This document shows positions 16,175 to 23,775 of a stretch of DNA of 24,677 nt, piece by piece (within the stretch, counting starts at the first letter, position 1; the number at the start of each line of letters is the position of its first letter). Under the pieces are notes generated by a model. The model was not told the DNA's origin. It searched no databases and worked only from the letters and a program-made list of their open reading frames with translations. The DNA is from Chlamydia trachomatis. GTDB taxonomy: Bacteria > Chlamydiota > Chlamydiia > Chlamydiales > 2-12-FULL-49-11. The position numbers were made by a program, and so were the translations under genes. Where the stretch lies: the NCBI GenBank assembly GCA_945877885.1, contig CAMCSI010000001.1:1-24677 (forward strand), written 5' to 3'.

Positions 16175-17680
16175 ATGAAAATTCGTACCCGCATAGCCCC
16201 TTCGCCAACAGGGCACCCACACGTTGGGACATTATATATGGCATTATTTAATCAAATTTTTGCTCGAGCAAACGATGGTGTTTTTATCTTAAGAATTGAA
16301 GATACTGACCAAAAAAGATCTAAACTGGAATATGAAGACAGTATCTATGAATCTTTACGATGGATCGGGCTTAAGTGGGATGAAGGTCCAGATGTAGGGG
16401 GCGCTTATGGCCCTTATAGACAATCTGAAAGAAGTGCTTTGTACACTAAGTATTGCAATAAACTTCTTGCCGAAGGAAAAGCGTACAAATGTTTTACTAC
16501 TGCTGAAGAACTTGAAGAGATGCGACTAATTGCTAAAAAGACTAATGGGAAAATTGGATATGACAGACGTCATAGAAATCTTACCCCTGAGGAGATCAAG
16601 GCTTTTGAGGATGAAGGGCGCTCTTATGTGATCCGATTAAAAGTGCCTCTTACCGGTGAGGTAGAGTTTGTAGATAAAATCAAAGGGGTTATAAAGGTCC
16701 CGTGCGCAGATATTGATGATCAAGTATTGATGAAATCCGATGGACTACCAACCTATCATTTAGCAAATGTGGTAGATGATCATACGATGGAAATTTCTCA
16801 TGTGATCCGAGGGGATGAGTGGATATCATCGACGCCAAAGCATATTTTAATTTACCAGGCGTTTGGATTTACCCCTCCAATTTATATGCACATGCCTTTA
16901 CTTCTTGGAACCGATGGCAAAAAACTTTCTAAGAGGAAAAACCCAACCTCTGCTTATTATTACAGAGATTCTGGGTATCTGCCTGAGGCATTTTTGAACT
17001 TTTTAACTCTTATGGGCTATTCCATGGAAGGGGATAAAGAGATCTATTCTTTAGATGAGATCATTTCCACCTTCAATGAAAATCGTATTGGAACAAGTGG
17101 GGCTGTATTTGATGTGAAAAAGCTTGAGTGGTTGAATCAACAGTATATGATCTCCACCATAGGAGAAAAGGATCTTTGGGGGAGAATTAAAAGTTGGGGC
17201 TTTAATGATGAATTCATGACAAAACTTATGCCTTTAGTTCACACAAGGATGAAAACTTTTGGGGACTTTATTGATTTATGCGGCTTTTTCTTTGTAAACA
17301 ATTTACACTTAACCCCTGAGCTTCTTACTCCAAGAGGAATTACTGGCGAGCAAAGTTGTTTTATGTTACAAACATTTCTTTGGGGCCTTGAAAATCAAGG
17401 ATGGCACAAAGAGTCTATAGAAGAAAACGCCAAAAAATTAACTGATTTATTTGGTGTACATTTGAAAAAAGAAGTGATCCCTCTTTTATTTGCTACATTT
17501 ACTGGCAAGCAAACAGGTCCACCACTTTTTGACTCAATTGTCCTTTTAGGAGAACACCGAGCTCGCGCACGAATTCTTCAGGCGATAGAATTACTTGGCG
17601 GAATTTCAAATAAAAAAATGCCTTTATTGGAAAAAGCCGTTCATTCAGGTAGTTGTAAGGACTTATTTGTAAGCGTATGA
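16175..17680 (+). CDS. gltX: Glutamyl-tRNA synthetase
   Basis: GltX attaches glutamate to tRNA-Glu. In chlamydiae, which rely on GatCAB, it is also thought to charge tRNA-Gln. The 501-residue class I enzyme shows APSPTGHPHVGTLY (8-21, the HIGH motif), LRIEDTD (39-45), IRGDEWISSTPKH (211-223) and GTDGKKLSKRK (245-255, the KMSKS motif). The first motif starts eight residues in, so the ATG at 16175 must be right even though no ribosome binding site precedes it. The last four bases overlap the next gene (ATGA), which implies translational coupling. It lies in the euo neighbourhood, as in Chlamydia, but separated here by tsp and the LRR gene. Confidence 0.96.
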   Translation: MKIRTRIAPSPTGHPHVGTLYMALFNQIFARANDGVFILRIEDTDQKRSKLEYEDSIYESLRWIGLKWDEGPDVGGAYGPYRQSERSALYTKYCNKLLAEGKAYKCFTTAEELEEMRLIAKKTNGKIGYDRRHRNLTPEEIKAFEDEGRSYVIRLKVPLTGEVEFVDKIKGVIKVPCADIDDQVLMKSDGLPTYHLANVVDDHTMEISHVIRGDEWISSTPKHILIYQAFGFTPPIYMHMPLLLGTDGKKLSKRKNPTSAYYYRDSGYLPEAFLNFLTLMGYSMEGDKEIYSLDEIISTFNENRIGTSGAVFDVKKLEWLNQQYMISTIGEKDLWGRIKSWGFNDEFMTKLMPLVHTRMKTFGDFIDLCGFFFVNNLHLTPELLTPRGITGEQSCFMLQTFLWGLENQGWHKESIEENAKKLTDLFGVHLKKEVIPLLFATFTGKQTGPPLFDSIVLLGEHRARARILQAIELLGGISNKKMPLLEKAVHSGSCKDLFVSV

Positions 17681-18783
17681 ACCATGAAGTAAGCTACAGT
17701 CTAAAACATCCTTTTACAGCATCGGTTAAAAAAGTAATCCCTCTAAATAAAGAAGGGTCATCTAAATCCAATCATCATGTAGAACTCTCCATTAAAGGTT
17801 CAGGTATTTCTTATTCTATAGGCTCCTCTTTTGGACTTTTACCTCATAATAATGAAAAAGAAGTCCTAAACCTTCTGTTTATTTTACAAGTATCAACCAA
17901 TGAGATGATATACCCTAAAAAAAGGGAAGAGATCATCAGTGTTTACGATTATTTTCTAAAATATGTAAACTTAACAAGAGTGACAAAAAAAATCGCTGAG
18001 GCGCTTCTTCCTTTTCAAAAAGATTCAGCTCTTGAAGATTTATTGGCAACTAGCTGGCATGAATACACAAAGGCTCAGAATTTAAGTGATTTTTTAAAAT
18101 CTTTTTATAAAAAAGAGCTTCCTCTTTCAGAGCTTGTAGATCTTTTATCACCCATGCTTCCCCGATTTTATTCGGTTGCATCCTCTCAAAAAGTGCATGG
18201 AGATATTATCCATCTTCTTGTAGCTGATTTTACTAATGAAAAGGGATTAAGAAGCCTTACCACCGAACATTTACTTCAAAAAAAAGAAATATCTTTATTT
18301 AGTCAGCCTAACCCTTCCTTTACCCCCCCAGAGGATGATACACCGATCATCATGATTGGCCCAGGAACAGGTCTTGCAGCTTTTTTAGGCTTTCTTCAAG
18401 AGCGTATTCTTTTTAAAAATTTTAAAAATAACATCCTTTTCACTGGCGATCGTCAAAAGGCTTATGATTTTATTTATGAGGACGAACTATTATCCTATGA
18501 AAAAGCTGGTAATCTCAAACTTTTTACCGCCTTTTCTAGAGATTCTGTGCATAAAATTTATGTCCAAGATAAGATGTGGGAGCAAAAAGAATTTCTTGGG
18601 GATCTAATTCTTAATAAAGGGGCTCATATATTTGTTTCAGGCGATGCAACTCGCATGGCAAAAGATGTAACAGCAACCCTTGAGCGTATAATTGCCTCAA
18701 AAAAATCCGTTTCCCCTGAAGAGGCTCACCTTATTGTAAAAGACTTAAAGAAACAAAAGCGTTTTCACTTAGATGTTTACTAA
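17677..18783 (+). CDS. cysJ: CysJ-like FAD/NADPH reductase lacking the flavodoxin domain
   Basis: The 368 residues match the reductase half of sulphite reductase flavoprotein and related diflavin enzymes. Motifs in order are RFYSVASS (163-170, FAD), MIGPGTGLAAFLGFLQER (226-243, NADPH pyrophosphate), FTGDR and DFIYEDEL (255-271), AFSRD (285-289), SGDATRMAKDV (321-331) and the C-terminal KRFHLDVY. The FMN-binding flavodoxin domain found at the N-terminus of full CysJ is absent, so electrons would have to pass directly from FAD to a partner or to a separate flavodoxin. No sulphite reductase haemoprotein gene is present. Chlamydial genomes carry a similar gene named cysJ; its real substrate is unclear. 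It overlaps gltX by ATGA and overlaps the convergent pepP stop codon. Confidence 0.85.
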   Translation: MNHEVSYSLKHPFTASVKKVIPLNKEGSSKSNHHVELSIKGSGISYSIGSSFGLLPHNNEKEVLNLLFILQVSTNEMIYPKKREEIISVYDYFLKYVNLTRVTKKIAEALLPFQKDSALEDLLATSWHEYTKAQNLSDFLKSFYKKELPLSELVDLLSPMLPRFYSVASSQKVHGDIIHLLVADFTNEKGLRSLTTEHLLQKKEISLFSQPNPSFTPPEDDTPIIMIGPGTGLAAFLGFLQERILFKNFKNNILFTGDRQKAYDFIYEDELLSYEKAGNLKLFTAFSRDSVHKIYVQDKMWEQKEFLGDLILNKGAHIFVSGDATRMAKDVTATLERIIASKKSVSPEEAHLIVKDLKKQKRFHLDVY

Positions 18784-19817
18784 TAGTTTCTTTTAGAAAT
18801 GACTTCGGGCCCTTTAGAGGTCATCAGTATCGTATCTTCATAACGAATACCCCATTTCCCCTCAAAATAAAGCCCTGGCTCAATTGTGAAAAACATGTTT
18901 TCCGCTACAGGGATATTTTTTACTAAATAAGAGACACGAGGCCATTCATGAACATCTAAGCCAAGGCTATGCCCGAGCGAGTGTTTTACATGAGCGCTCA
19001 CACCTTGCTCTTTTGCATAACTTTGCACCTGATCATCCAAAACAGAGAAATGCACCCCCACTTTTGCTTTTGCAAAAGCTCGATCGTAGGACTGCTTTAC
19101 AAGATCATAATGATTTTTCCAAAGCAAATAGTCACTTGAGTTAGCAGCAGGATCAAAAAACAATGTTCTTGTCATATCACTTGTATACATATCAACAGTA
19201 ATTCCACAATCAATCAATACAGCCATCCCTCTTTTTAACTTTGTATCACCCGAGCGGTGATGAGGAAACGCACTATTTTCTCCAAAGCCAATAATAGGAT
19301 CAAAGGAAAGCCTCTCTCCTCCATGTTCTCTACAATATTTTTCATATTCCCAAGCGACTTCTTTTTCGGTGATCCCTTCTTTTAAAAGGGAAACTGCGTG
19401 TTCATATCCGGCATAATTTAAAGCGCCAGAAACTTTCATCTTTTGTATCTCTGAAGGATCTTTTACAGATCTTACTTCATCCATTTTTAAAGAGGAGATA
19501 ATTTTGGCATCAGGCAATAGTGCATGTAAACTCTGATATCTGTCAAAACAAAGGTGCTTTCCATCGACAAAAATCGTAGCAGGAGCCTCTTTTTTGATAT
19601 AATCTTCAAGGGTGGTCTTTTCCTTAAGGCAAACTTGTAACCCTTTCATCGATCTACAGGAATCAATATATCTAGAATCTACAAAAAATAGGGTTTTTTC
19701 TGGAAAAATCAGCAGCACCCCTTCAGAGACCTTTTTTCCAGTCAGATAGTAGATATCGGTGACATTATCTATAAAAAACATTCCCTCTGCTTGCTCTAAT
19801 TTTTGTATTCTAAGCAT
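18780..19817 (-). CDS. pepP: M24-family aminopeptidase (Xaa-Pro type)
   Basis: PepP removes N-terminal residues preceding proline in cytosolic peptides. The 345-residue protein has a creatinase-like N-terminal domain (1 to about 120) and the pita-bread metallopeptidase fold. All five metal ligands are visible: Asp203 (LIDCG), Asp214 (TSDMTRT), His283 (LGHSLG), Glu313 (TIEPGLY) and Glu327 (RYEDT). It is shorter than E. coli PepP but close to Gram-positive and chlamydial homologues. Its start lies 22 nt inside the end of mutL with AAGGAG 3 nt before the ATG, so mutL-pepP is an overlapping operon (mutL and pepP are neighbours in C. trachomatis too, CT575 and CT574). Its stop codon overlaps that of the convergent cysJ gene. 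Confidence 0.92.
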   Translation of the reverse strand: MLRIQKLEQAEGMFFIDNVTDIYYLTGKKVSEGVLLIFPEKTLFFVDSRYIDSCRSMKGLQVCLKEKTTLEDYIKKEAPATIFVDGKHLCFDRYQSLHALLPDAKIISSLKMDEVRSVKDPSEIQKMKVSGALNYAGYEHAVSLLKEGITEKEVAWEYEKYCREHGGERLSFDPIIGFGENSAFPHHRSGDTKLKRGMAVLIDCGITVDMYTSDMTRTLFFDPAANSSDYLLWKNHYDLVKQSYDRAFAKAKVGVHFSVLDDQVQSYAKEQGVSAHVKHSLGHSLGLDVHEWPRVSYLVKNIPVAENMFFTIEPGLYFEGKWGIRYEDTILMTSKGPEVISKRNY

Positions 19818-21451
19818 AATCTCCTTAAATCCTTTTTAGTCACAAGATTTCCCACACTCTCGCAAGGGCTATTTTCTATTAACAAAATTGCCTCTTCCTG
19901 ACTATAACGTTTTTTTCGTAAAACTCTAAAGTGTATTTTCTCTTTAATATCGGACACATGCTCCCCTTTTTGAAGTAAGGCAAGAGCGTACATAAACACA
20001 TCTTTAGCCTCCTTTTTAGCTATATTTGGCATTACTAAAAGATCAACCGAGACCTCTTTCATTTGATAAGCCATCCCTAGTCCTTCAAAAGCCGCTCTAT
20101 GATGGGCGCAAATCCCCATTTCTCCCTGAGTAAGAAAAACCTCTTCTGTTTCAAGTAACCGTTGGCCAGTAAACACCTGCTCATTTTTGGCTCTTATTTT
20201 TTCAAGGATGGATAAATCAATGAGAACGCATCCTTTTTCCTCCATCTCTAAAAATTTCGGATGAGGGGGCTCAACTTCAATGATGCAAAGCTCATCCCAT
20301 AACATTTTTACAGTAAGATGCCCTTTTTCTTCAAATACAGACTGGGTAAAAAAGGAGGGCCGTTTCATCAAGTCCAACCCGGTTGCGTCTGATTTTTCTA
20401 CATAGTTAAATTCTTTAAAGGAAATAGGGGAGCCAAAGGTGCTTACAAATTCTTTTTGAGTAGTTACTGTAAAAGAGCCAGTTAAACTAGAAGAAATCGC
20501 CTCCCTTACCATCGCAAATACTTTTTCTTCTTCCTGAAAGCGAATCTCTTTTTTCTGAGGATGGACGTTGACATCGATTTTTGAAGGATCAAACGTCATT
20601 GATAAGAAAAATAGTGGGAAATCCCCCCGACCTAAAGAAGTTCCAAAACCTGCAGCTACCGCATTGCTTATTAACATAGAATAGACAGATCTTTTATTAA
20701 CCACCAAATACTGCCCTAACCGATTACTTCTACACTTTTGAGGCCCTGCGATCACCCCTTCAATCTTCAACCCATCTCTTTCAAAATTGATAGAAATTTC
20801 TGGAGAGAAAAATCCCTTTCCAAGAACCTCTACTAATCGATTATTTTTCCCCCCTTCAACGGTAAAAACATCCTTACCATCTACCGTTAGATAAAAGGCT
20901 ACTTCTGGATGGCACAAGGAGAGCTTTGTAATACATTTTACCACCTCAGTGGTTGAAGGCCCTCTTCCTTTTTGAAATTTTTTCCTAGCAGGGGTATTAT
21001 AAAATAAAGATTCCACCCTTACCGTTGTTCCCCTTCCTCTTGAAGCTTCAGAAATCTTCATCCCCTTACCTCCCGATATCTCAAGAAGGGTAGCTACATC
21101 TTTCATCGAACTTAGAACAGAAAATTTTGATACTGAACTTATTGCAGCTAGCGCCTCTCCTCGAAATCCCATCGATTGAAGGGAATTAAGATCCTCTAAA
21201 GAAGAAATTTTACTTGTAGCAAACCGCTCGATAGCGGCGCAGACATCCTCTTTCCCCATCCCCTTTCCATTATCCGAAACCTCAATTAAAAAATGGCCAC
21301 CATCTTTAATTTCTACCGAAATTTTATCCGCTTCTGCATCAATTGCATTTTCAACAAGTTCTTTTACCACAGAAGATGGCCCCTCAACCACTTCACCGGC
21401 GGCAATTTGATTGATGGCAACATCTGATAATACATGAATCGTTTTTAACAT
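19796..21451 (-). CDS. mutL: DNA mismatch repair protein MutL
   Basis: MutL links MutS mismatch recognition to downstream repair steps. The 551-residue protein has an N-terminal GHKL ATPase: ELVENAIDA (31-39), SDNGKGM (59-65), FATSKI (77-82) and GFRGEALAAI (95-104). A transducer domain follows, with DVNVHPQKKEIRF, the usual Lys-bearing loop. The C-terminal dimerisation domain is short and diverged; the segment where endonuclease-type MutL proteins carry DQHAX2EX4E reads GICAHHRAAFEGL, so metal-dependent nicking is unlikely. No Shine-Dalgarno precedes the ATG, and the -10 lies 8 nt upstream. It is first in an operon with pepP. Confidence 0.95.
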   Translation of the reverse strand: MLKTIHVLSDVAINQIAAGEVVEGPSSVVKELVENAIDAEADKISVEIKDGGHFLIEVSDNGKGMGKEDVCAAIERFATSKISSLEDLNSLQSMGFRGEALAAISSVSKFSVLSSMKDVATLLEISGGKGMKISEASRGRGTTVRVESLFYNTPARKKFQKGRGPSTTEVVKCITKLSLCHPEVAFYLTVDGKDVFTVEGGKNNRLVEVLGKGFFSPEISINFERDGLKIEGVIAGPQKCRSNRLGQYLVVNKRSVYSMLISNAVAAGFGTSLGRGDFPLFFLSMTFDPSKIDVNVHPQKKEIRFQEEEKVFAMVREAISSSLTGSFTVTTQKEFVSTFGSPISFKEFNYVEKSDATGLDLMKRPSFFTQSVFEEKGHLTVKMLWDELCIIEVEPPHPKFLEMEEKGCVLIDLSILEKIRAKNEQVFTGQRLLETEEVFLTQGEMGICAHHRAAFEGLGMAYQMKEVSVDLLVMPNIAKKEAKDVFMYALALLQKGEHVSDIKEKIHFRVLRKKRYSQEEAILLIENSPCESVGNLVTKKDLRRLCLEYKN

Positions 21452-21459
21452 TTGTCATT

Positions 21460-21488
21460 AGTATACTAAAGAGAGCATCCTTTGACAA
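21460..21488 (-). promoter_or_regulatory. Promoter of mutL, probably leaderless
   Basis: On the minus strand TTGTCA (21488-21483) and TATACT (21465-21460) are separated by 17 nt. Eight nucleotides (AATGACAA) lie between the -10 and the mutL ATG, so the transcript should carry zero to two bases of leader. Its -35 occupies the same bases as the -35 of the plus-strand promoter. Confidence 0.6.
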
Positions 21489-21512
21489 TCCAATAAAATT
21501 TTATTGTAGAAT
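21482..21512 (+). promoter_or_regulatory. Candidate promoter of the membrane-anchored hypothetical gene
   Basis: A perfect TTGACA (21482-21487) precedes TAGAAT (21507-21512) by 19 nt, a longer spacer than optimal. An inverted repeat TAACCTT (21512-21518) and AAGGTTA (21534-21540) begins at the last base of the -10 and would form a 7-bp hairpin early in the leader, before the AAAGGGG ribosome binding site at 21548-21554. Confidence 0.4.
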
Positions 21513-21559
21513 AACCTTCTAGAGAACATAATAAAGGTTAAAAATAGAAAGGGGTGTTA

Positions 21560-22396
21560 ATGAGAATCATATCTACAATTGTGACAATAGCAGGACTTGC
21601 CTATGGAGCTTATTGGGTAAGTGAACACCGACCTGAATACAAAACCGAGATCATCGAATTAGTCAATAGTGGCGACTTTCATACAATAGAGGCTCGCTAT
21701 AGCGCAAAACAGATTATGGATATGCATAAATCTGAGCTATTAAAGAGTGATGGTCATAAATTTTTAGAATCAAAAACACAATTTTCCCCCTACCTTTTGA
21801 TGGAAGTAAAATATACTAAACAAGATAATGCAACCGGTGAAGGAGTAATGCTTTGGTCTTTAGTGGATGGGGAAATGGTTATTAACTCTAATCAGTGGGA
21901 AATGACCCATGGGTATTCCGATTGCATACGCAATAACATTGATGGTAATGAATTTCGAGTAATCAATGCCCTAGCCTTACATGGTGGATCGTTAGATAGG
22001 GAGAGCCTTGTAAGAATTCTTCAGGTGGAAAATGATGTTTTAGGACGCTGGTTAAACACCACTAGAAAGAAAAAACTTGTCGTACAACAAGGAAGCTTTT
22101 ACAGACTTCACCTTCAAAGTCCAAGACTTGCTCCAAGACCTGAAACTTTAATCGATGATCGAATTGTGACAAAACCTTACAAATCGTCGGAAAGAATGGG
22201 GAAAAAATTCACCCATAATCAAGTCAAACGTATAGCTGAAGCCTCTTTTGGAAAAGACTTTGCCGTAAGACACACCTTAGACGTCTACATGCCTATTTAT
22301 AGCATCACGGTACAAAATCCAGACGGATCACATCATACAAGCTACTGGAACGCTATCAATGGCTTTGAGCTCAAATTCACCTCATTACTTGACTAA
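21560..22396 (+). CDS. Membrane-anchored protein with a winged-helix-like segment, unknown function
   Basis: I do not recognise this 278-residue protein. I start it at ATG 21560 because AAAGGGG lies 5 nt upstream; a GTG two codons earlier sits inside that site. Residues 3-20 are hydrophobic and probably anchor the protein in the inner membrane. Residues about 45-120 form a compact, well-defined region (SAKQIMDMHKSELL, then VMLWSLVDGEMVINSNQWE). Residues 129-184 look like a winged helix: a helix at EFRVINALALHGG, then RESLVRILQ, NDVLGRWLNTTRKKKL and the hairpin VVQQGSFYRLH. The C-terminal part (225-278) is mixed alpha/beta. It is divergent from mutL and looks vertically inherited by composition. 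A role in sensing or as a scaffold is possible, but nothing in the sequence shows it. Confidence 0.75.
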   Translation: MRIISTIVTIAGLAYGAYWVSEHRPEYKTEIIELVNSGDFHTIEARYSAKQIMDMHKSELLKSDGHKFLESKTQFSPYLLMEVKYTKQDNATGEGVMLWSLVDGEMVINSNQWEMTHGYSDCIRNNIDGNEFRVINALALHGGSLDRESLVRILQVENDVLGRWLNTTRKKKLVVQQGSFYRLHLQSPRLAPRPETLIDDRIVTKPYKSSERMGKKFTHNQVKRIAEASFGKDFAVRHTLDVYMPIYSITVQNPDGSHHTSYWNAINGFELKFTSLLD

Positions 22397-22426
22397 CCCT
22401 TCAAAACCATATTACCTGAGTCTGAT

Positions 22427-22472
22427 TTATCTCCTTAACTAAAGGCTTTCTCTATTGCGTTTAAGGAGATAA
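22427..22472 (+). promoter_or_regulatory. Perfect 12-bp inverted repeat masking a ribosome binding site
   Basis: TTATCTCCTTAA (22427-22438) is the exact reverse complement of TTAAGGAGATAA (22461-22472); the loop is 22 nt. The 3' arm contains AAGGAG, a full Shine-Dalgarno, placed 6 nt before the ATG at 22475, and the 5' arm is its perfect antidote. No T-run follows. It starts 30 nt after the upstream gene, so it could also protect that mRNA's 3' end. Confidence 0.6.
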
Positions 22473-22474
22473 CC

Positions 22475-22498
22475 ATGAGATTCATATTATTTATGTAA
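22475..22498 (+). CDS. Possible 7-codon leader peptide or remnant gene start
   Basis: ATG at 22475 begins MRFILFM and stops at TAA 22496-22498. It has a strong, correctly spaced AAGGAG that is locked in the hairpin just upstream. It may be a regulatory leader peptide for the downstream pair, or the surviving first codons of a decayed secreted-protein gene, since MRFILF resembles a signal-peptide start. Length alone gives no coding support. Confidence 0.25.
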   Translation: MRFILFM

Positions 22499-22516
22499 CT
22501 GCTTGAAGATAAAATA

Positions 22517-22545
22517 TTGATCAAATTTTTAATAATGTGTATAAT
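22517..22545 (+). promoter_or_regulatory. Promoter of the orphan gene pair
   Basis: TTGATC (22517-22522) and a perfect TATAAT (22540-22545) are separated by 17 nt. Transcription would start near 22552 and read into the genes at 22641 and 22837, with a leader of about 90 nt. It lies downstream of the hairpin and leader ORF, so the pair need not depend on them. Confidence 0.6.
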
Positions 22546-22615
22546 TTCTTACACCTCATCAAATTAAGATATGCTAATATTTTGATAAATAAAAATACTT
22601 CAGGACAAAGGTTGT

Positions 22616-22654
22616 ATGAGTAACAAAAAGGAAATTTCGAATGGCACTTTTTAA
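22616..22654 (+). CDS. Possible 12-codon upstream ORF overlapping the next gene
   Basis: ATG 22616 encodes MSNKKEISNGTF and stops at 22652-22654, overlapping the next start by 14 nt in another frame. AAAGG lies upstream at a workable distance. The ribosome binding site of the next gene (AAGGA, 22628-22632) sits inside it, which would allow translational coupling. It could easily be chance. Confidence 0.2.
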   Translation: MSNKKEISNGTF

Positions 22655-22832
22655 AATATTTTTCTTCAAAATTATTGCTCCTATTATATGGCTTATGTTT
22701 TTTGCTTATGCATTTGCATCATCTGGAATTAAGTTAGCAAGCGCAATTAAAGACAAAAACTTTCCTATGATTTGGTTGTACACTTGGATAATATTGATTG
22801 GTATATATTTTATATTTAATGGAGGAAGATAG
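22641..22832 (+). CDS. Small membrane protein, two transmembrane helices, unknown
   Basis: The 63-residue product has hydrophobic segments at about 9-29 (FKIIAPIIWLMFFAYAFASS) and 42-60 (PMIWLYTWIILIGIYFIFN), joined by a short basic loop (SAIKDKNF). AAGGA lies 8 nt before the ATG. It ends 4 nt before the next start, so the two are almost certainly cotranscribed. Aromatic-rich small membrane proteins of this kind can be toxins, subunits or immunity proteins; I recognise no family. It is AT-richer than the housekeeping genes around it. Confidence 0.55.
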   Translation: MALFKIFFFKIIAPIIWLMFFAYAFASSGIKLASAIKDKNFPMIWLYTWIILIGIYFIFNGGR

Positions 22833-22836
22833 CGTC

Positions 22837-23391
22837 ATGGCTCGAATTTTTTCTTTATTGTTCCTTTTTTTTAGCACACAATGTTTAGCTTTAGATAAAT
22901 CTGAATTATATGCAGCTATCGATCAAGCTGATGCAACAAAAATCATTGACTTTTTTAATCAAATTGAATCTATTGATCACGAAGAAGCAACTACACTAAT
23001 CACAGAGGTTTATCGACATTATATATCACGATTTGGATCAGAAATGCTAAGCAGCAAAGAATATCAGGATCAATTAAATCAATCTAAAGAATTATATCAT
23101 TCAATATTAAGCATGCATGGAGTTCCCCTAAAAAATAGTTTATTTAAAAATAAGTATGGTTATACAAATAAATATCTCTTGTGTAACGAGGGTACGAATA
23201 ATGAAGAAACTGAATCTGAAGTTCCAGGATCGATGATTATCGGTGGTGTAGAAATATTAAGTGGGGCCCTTTTATGGATTTTACCATTCCCAGGAGCGAA
23301 GCAAATAGGATTTTTGATTATATCAGATGGAATAAGAAGAACCTTCAATGGCTTAGAAGAAGTGGAAAAAGAAAACCAGGAAAACAGCTAA
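22837..23391 (+). CDS. Exported orphan protein with a hydrophobic C-terminal segment
   Basis: I start this 184-residue protein at ATG 22837, after GGAGGAAG, because that start gives a clean signal peptide (MARIFSLLFLFFSTQCLALD); an earlier in-frame ATG at 22819 and one at 22798 give charged or mixed N-termini without a ribosome binding site. Cys16 is followed by LALD, but Gln precedes it, so a lipoprotein site is unlikely. Residues 20-120 are helical and charged, with lone Cys116. Residues about 132-164 (SMIIGGVEILSGALLWILP, then KQIGFLIISDGI) form one or two hydrophobic helices, followed by an acidic tail. No known family. Pairing with the small membrane protein upstream suggests they act together. 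Confidence 0.6.
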   Translation: MARIFSLLFLFFSTQCLALDKSELYAAIDQADATKIIDFFNQIESIDHEEATTLITEVYRHYISRFGSEMLSSKEYQDQLNQSKELYHSILSMHGVPLKNSLFKNKYGYTNKYLLCNEGTNNEETESEVPGSMIIGGVEILSGALLWILPFPGAKQIGFLIISDGIRRTFNGLEEVEKENQENS

Positions 23392-23775
23392 AAACTAAAT
23401 ATTATTGAGTATTTGACTTTTATAAAAGTAAGTCATCTTAGACATTGAACAATATTAGCTGTAAATGAGAACAGTATTTGTAATTTTTAAACCTCCCACT
23501 CACTTTGTTCTCTAGAGAGTCCAAGACTCCCAATAAGAGATATCATTACTTATATCAACATACATTGCTTATCCTTACATTTTTATATCCATGTTAATAG
23601 GGATAAAAAAATACCTTATGATTGTAAGAAATTAGAAAGATTTTAATGTTTTTCTCTGTGATCTTTGCGTTCTCAAGTAAGCTTTGCTTACGGGTGGTAA
23701 TATATATTTCAAACTCTTCTTCCGTAAGATAAGTAACTCACCTTGTGCAAAAAGAAGGTCTTTTAAAATGTGGGT
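23392..23775. other. Gene-poor AT-rich spacer, 384 nt
   Basis: I see no credible gene. It holds a 14-bp perfect palindrome ACTTTTATAAAAGT (23416-23429), which may help end transcription of the upstream gene; a 10-bp palindrome TCTCTAGAGA (23509-23518); an imperfect AT hairpin around 23580-23610; a phrase TCTCTGTGATCTTTGCG (23653-23669) with the look of an interspersed intergenic repeat; and a 6-bp hairpin GTAAGC-TTT-GCTTAC (23677-23691). TAACTCACCTT (23734-23744) also occurs in the mip leader at 1096-1106. The mixture suggests decayed or repeat-derived DNA. Confidence 0.5.

Noticed and set aside
23416..23429. 14-bp AT palindrome as a strong terminator of the orphan genes
   Set aside because: The stem has only two G-C pairs and no T-run follows, so it is noted only within the spacer description.
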